Part shown: positions 6,456 through 12,532 of the stretch, piece after piece
How positions within the stretch are numbered: position 1 is the first letter of the stretch
Layout: each line of letters starts with the position of its first letter
NCBI GenBank assembly: GCA_016199185.1
Contig: JACQHE010000042.1
Span: forward strand, 1-19,659
Source: Candidatus Gottesmanbacteria bacterium
Lineage (GTDB): Bacteria; Patescibacteriota; Microgenomatia; UBA10105; UBA927
Length of the DNA: 19,659 nucleotides
Direction: 5' to 3'
Made by a program: the position numbers and the translations under genes
The notes under the pieces: model-generated
What the model was told of the DNA's origin: nothing
The model's database searches: none
Seen by the model: the letters and a program-made list of their open reading frames with translations, nothing else

Positions 6456-7721
6456 ATGGAAACAGAAGCGCACCATACATGCATAGAGCTTGACCCGTTT
6501 TTTTTCAGTCATTCATCGAGCGAAGCGGACCGGGTGCTCCGATACGCAACAGGTACTGTCATCGAAGCTGCACGTAAATTAGGATTGCATCCAGCAGTGC
6601 GCGGAGGTGTGTTGGATGCCCACTTGCTGCCAGGCGGAAGGGATCGTATCGTCGAGGCACGTAGCGCAGTCCATGCAAGCCGCATGGCAACATCGTGTGG
6701 TCCTTTTCCGGCTTTGCCGGAGGAACCTCTGACACCGCCGATCGGCGCCTGCGACATAGTCATAGATGGAAATAAACACGATCTAAAAGGATTATTGACC
6801 ACTGCACTTTCGGCTGTAGGTGCGGATGCTGGTGGTGTTATCTTCAGCCAACCAGTCGGCCCGCCGCAATCGAGACGACTCACACCATACGAGCGAGAGG
6901 CATATGCTGCACTCAAACCGGAAGACACGATCTCCATTGGCATGAAGGGTGCACCGGAGCGCTCTGATTTGCCGCTGATAACGGTTTTGAGGACTACAGA
7001 TATGATCGGAGTTCCGGTAGATGGGAAATCACCATTGGGCATCGGTACACGGCAATATAGTACTGATGCAGTCTTTGTGGCGCCGCTTCACCATCCCCAC
7101 CAACGGAGAACGGCGGACTGGACATCCAACGTCGATGCGCTGCGGGCTCCTGTTCATTTTGCAAACGGTACCCTCTGTGTTGATCTGCCATCGATTCCGC
7201 CATGCGTTGGTTTTTCACCGGAAGCACTAGCTAATTTTCAGCGCGGTGCGCACACCGGAGATCGCTTCACCGTTGAGGCGACAGTTGATGCAGCACTTCG
7301 CACGGTGAGAAAAGCGGCGACGTTTGCATTGCCGTTTTTTAGCGATACTGCATGCGACCGTCTGCAGGGCATCATGTCAGTAATTGCCAAACGGTTTTAC
7401 TGTAGTCCTATTCAACTTCAGAAGCTGTGTGATGAAGTGTACGCTGCCATCATCCTTAATCCGGAAAACGCGCTCACAAACCTTGCGTTAACCGGCGCAC
7501 ACCATCTGTTTCCGCCGGGGACGGCTGCTGTACTCGGCTGTGCGGCGTTGCGGCAACAGGCCATCCAAGCTGTCTTAGAGAGCCTTGATAATCACCGAAA
7601 ATCGAACTGGCCTCCCGGAGCAATACCATCGGTCATTCGTGGGGCAATTGCTCTCGTTGTCTACGGAACAACAGCTGTCTTCCCTCCCGACCCTTTAAGA
7701 ATCCAAGCAGAAACGCTATAA
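6456..7721 (+). CDS. Hypothetical protein (421 aa), no recognised family
   Basis: Not recognised. A long uninterrupted frame starting three bases after the winged-helix gene, with no frame competitor of equal quality. The protein is soluble: no signal peptide or clear membrane helix. It is rich in His, Pro and Gly in its first 250 residues, with segments such as DIVIDGNKHDLKGLL, HLLPGGRDRIVEAR and DAVFVAPLHHPHQRR that could hold a metal or ligand; the C-terminal 170 residues look helical. Co-transcription with a DNA-binding protein suggests a regulator and effector pair, but no function can be assigned. It ends 73 bp before a 34-bp palindrome. Confidence 0.7.
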   Translation: METEAHHTCIELDPFFFSHSSSEADRVLRYATGTVIEAARKLGLHPAVRGGVLDAHLLPGGRDRIVEARSAVHASRMATSCGPFPALPEEPLTPPIGACDIVIDGNKHDLKGLLTTALSAVGADAGGVIFSQPVGPPQSRRLTPYEREAYAALKPEDTISIGMKGAPERSDLPLITVLRTTDMIGVPVDGKSPLGIGTRQYSTDAVFVAPLHHPHQRRTADWTSNVDALRAPVHFANGTLCVDLPSIPPCVGFSPEALANFQRGAHTGDRFTVEATVDAALRTVRKAATFALPFFSDTACDRLQGIMSVIAKRFYCSPIQLQKLCDEVYAAIILNPENALTNLALTGAHHLFPPGTAAVLGCAALRQQAIQAVLESLDNHRKSNWPPGAIPSVIRGAIALVVYGTTAVFPPDPLRIQAETL

Positions 7722-7794
7722 GTGGAATTTTTTGTGTTTTTATCATGCGTTTTACAATACACAGTTTGATCATGTTTGATTCCGTCACCCACGC

Positions 7795-7828
7795 TTGACA
7801 AAATTACGCCATGGCGTAATTTTGTCAA
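7795..7828. repeat. Perfect 34-bp palindrome between convergent genes
   Basis: The half-sequence ttgacaaaattacgcca (7795-7811) is followed directly by its exact reverse complement (7812-7828), with no spacer. It lies between the 421-residue gene and the minus-strand 86-residue gene, two bases from the latter's stop. It may be a bidirectional terminator without T-runs, a dimeric protein site, or another copy type of the palindromic elements found inside genes here. Confidence 0.9.
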
Positions 7829-7830
7829 AT

Positions 7831-8091
7831 TCAATCCGTAGGAATACCTGCCATGTTCAATACAGTTTTTCTATGAGTAGGATCTGTACAAGCAACCACG
7901 TGAATTTCCGCCAATTGAGTTAGAGCCGTATTTGTTGCTGCAACTCGATCTTTTATATTTGGTATAAGAAATATTATCGATCCCATTCCTTCCTCAAGAC
8001 GGTCATATAAAACGCAATCATCTGGCTCTTCTTCCATTTCTGCAAGCGCCGCAATGACATCAGTAGGCCTCATCACTCCTTCATGAAACAT
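7831..8091 (-). CDS. Small hypothetical protein (86 aa)
   Basis: Not recognised. 86 residues, acidic N-terminal half (LAEMEEEPDDCVLYDRLEEG), then a hydrophobic strand IIFLIPNI and a second strand IHVVACTD, which suggests a small alpha/beta domain. The start at 8091 is preferred because aggagg lies seven bases upstream on the minus strand; the longer frame to 8139 adds 16 residues across that site. A TTGACT box at 8139-8134 on the minus strand may be its -35, overlapping the divergent rpmE promoter. It belongs to the accessory block bounded by the rpmE repeats. Confidence 0.6.
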   Translation of the reverse strand: MFHEGVMRPTDVIAALAEMEEEPDDCVLYDRLEEGMGSIIFLIPNIKDRVAATNTALTQLAEIHVVACTDPTHRKTVLNMAGIPTD

Positions 8092-8145
8092 ATATCCACC
8101 TCCTGAACCGATATGGTACTCTCTCTCTGCAAAAGTCAATAAAAT

Positions 8146-8185
8146 ATGCTACAATGCGATTCTTATGAAATCAGACATTCATCCC
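8146..8185 (+). repeat. Right copy of the rpmE promoter/5'-end direct repeat
   Basis: This is the functional rpmE copy: extended -10, spacer and codons 1-7. It aligns with 3751-3790 at 33 of 40 bases. It marks the right edge of the accessory block. Confidence 0.78.
8147..8155 (+). promoter_or_regulatory. rpmE promoter, extended -10 (TGC-TACAAT)
   Basis: TGCTACAAT ends nine bases before the rpmE ATG, so the transcript should start at about 8162 and be leaderless or nearly so. No ribosome-binding site is present, consistent with that. Confidence 0.65.
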
Positions 8186-8476
8186 CAGTGGTATCCGCAA
8201 GCGAAGGTCAGCTGCGCGTGCGGCAATAGGTTTACCGTTGGCGCGGCCAAACCGGAGATCAAAGTGGATATCTGCGCCAAATGCCACCCGTTTTTCACCG
8301 GCGAGATGAAGTACGTGGACACGCTGGGAAGGGTCGAACGCTTCCAGGCCAAGCAAAAAGTCGGCGCGCAAATGGCCGCAACGGTTGCCGATAAAAAGAA
8401 AAAAAAGAAGGAAAAAGAGGAAGCCGCCAGAAATGCACCGAAATCCCTCAAAGAAATGCTGATGGGTTTGCGATAA
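8165..8476 (+). CDS. rpmE: 50S ribosomal protein L31 with a Lys-rich tail
   Basis: 103 residues, against about 70 for typical L31. The core is clear: MKSDIHP start, C17-x-C19-G, and C37-x-x-C40-HPFFTG, the four-Cys zinc type (C+ L31), followed by GRVERFQ. After residue about 70 there is an added tail with a run of Lys/Glu (DKKKKKKEKEEAAR) and a terminal helix (SLKEMLMGLR). The protein sits at the base of the 50S central protuberance and bridges to the 30S head. The gene starts right after its promoter and its stop overlaps the prfA start (TAATG), so the two are coupled. Confidence 0.95.
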   Translation: MKSDIHPQWYPQAKVSCACGNRFTVGAAKPEIKVDICAKCHPFFTGEMKYVDTLGRVERFQAKQKVGAQMAATVADKKKKKKEKEEAARNAPKSLKEMLMGLR

Positions 8477-9174
8477 TGAACACCGACGTTGCGATATTGG
8501 AGTTCCGTCCCGGACCGGGAGGTGATGAGGCCAAGATATGGGCCGGAGATCTTTTGCGCATGTACACGCGCTACGCGGGTTCGCTTGGGTGGAAGGTGGA
8601 GACCATTGATGACTTCGTTATCCGACTGCGAGGGGCAGGCGCTTTCACCAAACTTCAGTATGAAGCCGGCACCCACCGCGTGCAGCGAATCCCAACGACC
8701 GAGCGCCACGACAGGATCCATACCTCGACGGCAACCGTTGCGGTGTTGCCGGACATTCCGGAAAACGAAGTCTCCGTCAAACCCGATGATTTAGAATGGG
8801 AGTTTTTCCGAAGCGGCGGCAAGGGCGGTCAAAACGTCAATAAAGTCAGTAGTGCCGTCAGACTGCGGCATAAACCAACCGGCCTCGTCGTCACCTGCCA
8901 GACGGAACGGGATCAGTTTCAAAACCGGCAAGTTGCTCTATCACTCCTTCGGGCGAAGCTCTGGGAGCGTGAGCTTCTTGCGCGCGAGCAGACAGTAAGC
9001 GATCAGCGAAATATTATTGGCCGCGGGATGCGCTCCGAAAAAATCCGCACCTACAACTATCCCCAAAACCGCGTTACCGACCACAGGTTGCAAAAATCAT
9101 GGCACAATCTGGAAGATATAGTTAATGGAAAGTTACAGAAGGTAACAGAAGCACTTCTTGCTCACACGGAGTAA
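8476..9174 (+). CDS. prfA: Peptide chain release factor 1, lacking domain 1
   Basis: 232 residues, against about 360 in most bacteria. It begins at the conserved LEFRPGPGGDEA segment of the PCRF/domain 2 region and so lacks the N-terminal helical domain 1. The codon-recognition tripeptide is P73-T-T75 within VQRIPTTER, matching the RF1 PxT form (UAA/UAG). The catalytic GGQ is G117-G118-Q119 in SGGKGGQNVNK; Lys precedes it in place of the more common Ala. It ends with RTYNYPQNRVTDHR, typical of class I factors. No upstream sequence encodes domain 1, because the start overlaps the rpmE stop. Its TAA stop is the first base of the DUF559 element. Confidence 0.93.
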   Translation: MNTDVAILEFRPGPGGDEAKIWAGDLLRMYTRYAGSLGWKVETIDDFVIRLRGAGAFTKLQYEAGTHRVQRIPTTERHDRIHTSTATVAVLPDIPENEVSVKPDDLEWEFFRSGGKGGQNVNKVSSAVRLRHKPTGLVVTCQTERDQFQNRQVALSLLRAKLWERELLAREQTVSDQRNIIGRGMRSEKIRTYNYPQNRVTDHRLQKSWHNLEDIVNGKLQKVTEALLAHTE

Positions 9175-9204
9175 CTCCCCCTGACCCAAGTCGTAACTCC
9201 CCCT

Positions 9205-9277
9205 TCCCCCTCTTAAAGTAAGAGGGGGTATACTTTTCCTCCTCCCCTTACTTTAAGGGGAGGTCGGGAGGGGTTAC
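9205..9277. repeat. 73-bp direct repeat, copy A (two hairpins)
   Basis: Identical over all 73 bases to 9699-9771. It contains hairpin 1 (ccccctctta, loop aag, taagaggggg, 9206-9228) and hairpin 2 (cctcccctta, loop ctt, taaggggagg, 9241-9263). The last codons and stop of the DUF559 gene are coded inside it. Confidence 0.95.
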
Positions 9278-9625
9278 CCAGGAAGATATAATTTCCACCA
9301 CGCCGTCGATGTTCGTCAATACCTCGTTGTCCCAAAACCGAAGGACTCGTATCTCGAAATCCTCAAGATATGCGCTACGTCGCACATCATAGCTTCGTTG
9401 TTTCTGTTCTGCGTGTTGGCTACCGTCCAATTCGATCGCGAGCTTGATTGAGGGCGCATAAAAGTCGAGAATATATGCACCCACGCTGTATTGACGGAAA
9501 AACTTGATCTCTAGGAACCGCTTGTTTCGAAGTTTGCTCCACAGACGCGCTTCTGCATCAGTTTGGTGTTTTCGCAGGAGTCGGCGGCGGGATTTGATAG
9601 AGGGGTCATTCATGAAGAAGCGCAT
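9248..9625 (-). CDS. DUF559 endonuclease-like protein (VSR-like fold)
   Basis: 125 residues. Family marks: RKHQTDAEARLWSKLRNK, KFFRQYSVGAYILDFYAP with the first catalytic Asp, IELDGSQH with the Glu and Asp of the PD-(D/E)xK-like site, and FEIRVLRFWDNEVL. DUF559 proteins are related to very-short-patch repair and restriction-type nucleases; their natural role is not settled. Start: ATG at 9625, or the fifth codon (9613); a ggga site from the flanking repeat precedes the first. The C-terminal residues VTPPDLPLK and the stop are coded by repeat copy A, so gene and repeat form one unit. Confidence 0.88.
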   Translation of the reverse strand: MRFFMNDPSIKSRRRLLRKHQTDAEARLWSKLRNKRFLEIKFFRQYSVGAYILDFYAPSIKLAIELDGSQHAEQKQRSYDVRRSAYLEDFEIRVLRFWDNEVLTNIDGVVEIISSWVTPPDLPLK

Positions 9626-9642
9626 AGCTAACTCCCACTGAC

Positions 9643-9680
9643 TCGTAACTCCCCCTACCCCCTCTTAAAATAAGAGGGGG
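9643..9680. repeat. Extra hairpin of the right array
   Basis: A tcgtaactccccct motif followed by ccccctctta, loop aaa, taagaggggg. It corresponds to 9191-9228 in the left array with two base changes, so the right side carries three hairpins and the left side two. Confidence 0.8.
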
Positions 9681-9698
9681 GGAAGAATTCCTCCCCTC

Positions 9699-9771
9699 TC
9701 CCCCTCTTAAAGTAAGAGGGGGTATACTTTTCCTCCTCCCCTTACTTTAAGGGGAGGTCGGGAGGGGTTAC
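9699..9771. repeat. 73-bp direct repeat, copy B (two hairpins)
   Basis: An exact copy of 9205-9277, located upstream of the DUF559 start. The absence of any mismatch indicates a recent event or ongoing gene conversion. Confidence 0.95.
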
Positions 9772-9787
9772 GGGAGATCAGGAGAGG

Positions 9788-10942
9788 TTACTGACCATCC
9801 TGATTCCCCAGCGTCACATTAATTTCAATCTCTTTTTCATCCCTCCAGACGGTGAGGCTCACGGTATCGCCCACTTTTTTTTTGCTGATCGCTTTTGCTA
9901 AATCGTTTTCATCAGAAAGCTTTTGGCCGTCAAATTTGGTGATGATGTCCTCGACCTCAAGCCCGGCCTTGTCTGCCGGGCTGCCCTCTACCACCTCGGC
10001 GAGGTAGGCCCCTTCGGGGATGTCGTTGAGGATGGCCGTTTGCTTGGGTATCATCTGGTAGCGCACCCCAAGGTACGGCCGGTTAAACTGGCCTGTGGCG
10101 TTGAAGTTGGTTAGCGCTTCTTTGACCACGTTGATCGGGAGCGCAAAGCCGATGTTTTGACCCTCCGAGGAGACTGCAGTGTTGACTCCCACCACCTGTC
10201 CGGAGGAATTAAGTAAGGGGCCACCGGAATTACCGGGATTAATCGCCGCATCCGTCTGTATGACGTTATCCAGCCGTTCCGCTGATCCTTCGAAGGGGCT
10301 CCCTGCCTCAATCCCGCGGCCCACGCCGGAGATGACCCCCGTCGTTACCGTATGGCGAAACTCACCCAGGGCCGTCCCGATGGCGATAGCCATCTGGCCC
10401 ACTTTAATTTTGTCCGAGTCGCCCATCTCGACGGTCGGTAATCCATTCGATTCAATCTTTAATATCGCCAAATCATTACTCGGATCGCGGTAGATTTTTT
10501 TGACCTCGTAGGTTTTGTCATCTTTGGTAATCACGCGGTACGTCGCATCGGAGACGGATACCACGTGCTTGTTGGTCACGACCAAACCGCCCTCCACGAT
10601 GAATCCGCTGCCAATATCCTGCTCAATTTTTTGAGACTTCCCCGGCCGTCGTTGAAACGGAGAAAACGGATCAAAGGGATTAAACTCTAACATGTCGCCG
10701 ATTCGGCGCGTCTGGGTGATGCCCACGGTCACGACTGCCGGGGAAACGTTATCCACCACATCAATGACGATAGATTCCTCCGTCACTACCCGCACCTTCT
10801 CCCCGCCGGGAATGGTGACGGTCTGGGGTATGGATAGTTGCGGGAGCCGCGGCCAGTTGAGGCCAAACTGGCCGGAAGAGACGACCGCACCGACGACCAA
10901 TACCAAGGCTGCAATGCTTAAGAATATTTTTTGCAATTTCAT
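9788..10942 (-). CDS. HtrA/DegP-like trypsin-family serine protease with PDZ domain
   Basis: 384 residues. Residues 6-24 form an N-terminal membrane anchor or signal. The S1C protease domain has H126 (VVTNKHVV), D157 (DPSNDLAIL) and S239 (INPGNSGGPL). A single PDZ domain follows from about residue 290 (RPYLGVRY to the end), holding AYLAEVVEGSPADKAGLEVEDII. Such proteases degrade or refold damaged envelope proteins. It starts six bases after the S41 protease stop, without a visible ribosome site, at the end of the long minus-strand operon. Its stop TAA is the outer end of the DUF559 element. DegP, DegQ and DegS types cannot be told apart from sequence. Confidence 0.94.
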   Translation of the reverse strand: MKLQKIFLSIAALVLVVGAVVSSGQFGLNWPRLPQLSIPQTVTIPGGEKVRVVTEESIVIDVVDNVSPAVVTVGITQTRRIGDMLEFNPFDPFSPFQRRPGKSQKIEQDIGSGFIVEGGLVVTNKHVVSVSDATYRVITKDDKTYEVKKIYRDPSNDLAILKIESNGLPTVEMGDSDKIKVGQMAIAIGTALGEFRHTVTTGVISGVGRGIEAGSPFEGSAERLDNVIQTDAAINPGNSGGPLLNSSGQVVGVNTAVSSEGQNIGFALPINVVKEALTNFNATGQFNRPYLGVRYQMIPKQTAILNDIPEGAYLAEVVEGSPADKAGLEVEDIITKFDGQKLSDENDLAKAISKKKVGDTVSLTVWRDEKEIEINVTLGNQDGQ

Positions 10943-10948
10943 ACAAGA

Positions 10949-12232
10949 CTATTTTAAAAGCAGTTCTACCGCTTTTGCAAGCTGGGCATCTGTTGTTGCG
11001 GTCGTAGCATCGTCAAGCACCACTTCCACGTCGGGCTTGACACCGAGTTTCATAATCGAGTCGCCTTTGGGGAGAAGCCACTTGCCCGTCGTGATATGAA
11101 GCCCAGCGCCCTGAGCAACGTCGAAGGGGGTCTGGACGGAGCCTTTGCCAAACGTCGTCTCGCCCACGAGCTTCCCCCGTTTGTAATCGCGGATAGCGCC
11201 GGCCACGATTTCCGCTGCCGACGCGCTGCCTTTATTCACCAGAACGACAAGCGCAATATCCAGGAGTTTTCCTTTACGGTCCACCTCGTACTCCTGCTTG
11301 GTCCCGTCGCTGTTGACCTGGGAAACGATTGTACCGCGGTCCACAAACTCGCTCGCGATAAACACCGACCCGTCCAGGTACCCGCCCGGATTGTTACGCA
11401 AGTCAAAGACGAGGCCGGCAAGCGTACCATTGTTCTTTTGGATGGTGAGGATTTCTTTCACTGCCTTCTCCCAGTCCTCGTTGGTGTGATCGCCGAAACG
11501 GGAAAGCCGAAGGTACGCCACTTTCTTGCTTTGATCAAGCTTCTTCACATCTTCCAATCCCCCTATCTCCTCTATCTCCCCAACTTTTTTCACCCACGTC
11601 TCCACCGACGGCACCATGATCGTGTCGCGGATGATGGCAAGGTCGATGGGCTTCTGGCTGTTTTCGTGAAGGATATTGAGATTGACCGTCGTCCCGCGCG
11701 GCCCCCGGATTTTAGTGACTGCCTGGGGCACGGTCCACGAGACGGTTTCTTCATCATTGACTTTCAGAATATAGTCCCCGGGCTTGATGCCCGCGCGCTC
11801 GGCGGGCGTGCCTTTGAGCGGTGCTATCACGATGATCCGGTTATCCTTCATGCCCAGCTGGGCGCCGATTCCCTCAAACTCTCCAGCCAAATCTTCTTTA
11901 AGCTCCTTGTTTTCTTTCGGCGGCAAGAACACGGTGTAGGAATCACCCGCGGATGCCACCATGCCCGTTATAGCGCCCCAGACCATTTTCTGCGTGTCTA
12001 AAGTGGCCGCGTCAATGTAATACCGGAAGAGTCGCTGCCAAACGTCCCAGAAGAGCGAAAAATCAACTGCTGTTTCCTTCGGAGTTTCCTGGTTGATAAC
12101 GATACGCTTGTCCGGACCGATCGTGAGGCCAACTTTTCGCTCTCCCAGGGTGTAGCCGATACCGCCGGCGAGGATAAAAAGGGCAATGAAGATAACGTAT
12201 TTACGGATGGTAGAAAATGGCAGGGTTTTCAT
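10949..12232 (-). CDS. S41 family C-terminal processing peptidase (CtpA-like)
   Basis: 427 residues. A membrane anchor lies at 10-28, a PDZ domain at about 115-195 (GEFEGIGAQLG to IRGPRGTTVNL), and the tail-specific protease core after it. The serine/lysine dyad is seen as S338 in NKGSASAAE and K363 in TTFGKGSVQT, spaced 25 residues as in Prc. The enzyme trims or degrades envelope proteins from the C-terminus. Just after the catalytic Lys motif there is a PFDVAQGA peptide coded by the interspersed repeat at 11107-11130. The stretch GEIEEIGGLEDVKK is also coded by a short ctatctcc-type repeat. It starts three bases after the rpsR stop and ends six bases before htrA: one operon with two envelope proteases. 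Confidence 0.94.
   Translation of the reverse strand: MKTLPFSTIRKYVIFIALFILAGGIGYTLGERKVGLTIGPDKRIVINQETPKETAVDFSLFWDVWQRLFRYYIDAATLDTQKMVWGAITGMVASAGDSYTVFLPPKENKELKEDLAGEFEGIGAQLGMKDNRIIVIAPLKGTPAERAGIKPGDYILKVNDEETVSWTVPQAVTKIRGPRGTTVNLNILHENSQKPIDLAIIRDTIMVPSVETWVKKVGEIEEIGGLEDVKKLDQSKKVAYLRLSRFGDHTNEDWEKAVKEILTIQKNNGTLAGLVFDLRNNPGGYLDGSVFIASEFVDRGTIVSQVNSDGTKQEYEVDRKGKLLDIALVVLVNKGSASAAEIVAGAIRDYKRGKLVGETTFGKGSVQTPFDVAQGAGLHITTGKWLLPKGDSIMKLGVKPDVEVVLDDATTATTDAQLAKAVELLLK
11107..11130. repeat. Interspersed PFDVAQG-coding repeat inside the CTP protease gene
   Basis: On the minus strand: cccttcgac-gtt-gctcagggcg, the same as the copy in the M24 gene (411-436) apart from the middle three bases. 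It is in frame (TPFDVAQGA) and sits next to the catalytic Lys segment, in a loop that is usually variable. Confidence 0.7.
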
Positions 12233-12235
12233 CGT

Positions 12236-12478
12236 TTACGCTCTTACGACAAACGGCAATAGTGCCATGAATCGAGCGCGCTTGACCTCGCGCGTCACGT
12301 GCCGCTGATGTTTGCTGCAAATGCCGGTGCGACTGCGACCCAGAAGCTTGCCCCGCTCGGTGATAAATCGGAGAAGCCCCGTCGCTTCTTTATAGTCCGG
12401 TTCGGTTTTGTTTTTGCAGAATCCGCAGTCTTTCGGTACCGGCCGCTCTCTGCGCTGAAATCTGTGAATTCGTTTCAT
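12236..12478 (-). CDS. rpsR: 30S ribosomal protein S18
   Basis: 80 residues, full length for the family. The conserved core is clear: RPVPKDCGFCKNKTEPDYKE, then LLRFITERGKLLGRSRTGIC, then SKHQRHVTREVKRARFMALL. C18, C21, C54 and H57 form a zinc-ribbon-like set (C+ variant of S18). S18 binds S6 on the platform of the 30S subunit, consistent with rpsF two genes upstream. It lies 54 bp after ssb, a gap filled by a 35-bp palindrome, and three bases before the CTP protease gene. Confidence 0.96.
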   Translation of the reverse strand: MKRIHRFQRRERPVPKDCGFCKNKTEPDYKEATGLLRFITERGKLLGRSRTGICSKHQRHVTREVKRARFMALLPFVVRA

Positions 12479-12491
12479 TGAATGTTTTCTT

Positions 12492-12526
12492 AAGGTACTT
12501 CCTTAGCGTACGCAAGGAAGTACCTT
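12492..12526. repeat. 35-bp palindrome between ssb and rpsR
   Basis: aaggtacttcctt (12492-12504) and aaggaagtacctt (12514-12526) are exact complements; the loop agcgtacgc contains a further self-complementary gcgtacgc. It interrupts the otherwise gapless rpsF-ssb-rpsR-ctp run. No T-run of terminator type follows it. Confidence 0.88.
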
Positions 12527-12532
12527 GTAAAT

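Larger units (their letters stand above)
9172..9790. mobile_element. Putative DUF559 hairpin element
   Basis: A unit of about 619 bp holding one gene (DUF559, minus strand) between two hairpin arrays. The left array is 9172-9277 and the right array 9628-9790. Both contain the same 73-bp sequence, and both open with taactccc and a second tcgtaactccccct motif; the right array ends in two ggttac motifs (9771 and 9791). The outer bases coincide with the stop codons of prfA (left) and htrA (right). A solo relative stands after hisS (2760-2809). Mobility is inferred from the repeat structure and the nuclease gene. Confidence 0.65.

Noticed and set aside
11096..12001. 301-residue plus-strand frame
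   Set aside because: Antisense of the CTP protease, whose domains and catalytic residues are unambiguous; the peptide is a shadow.
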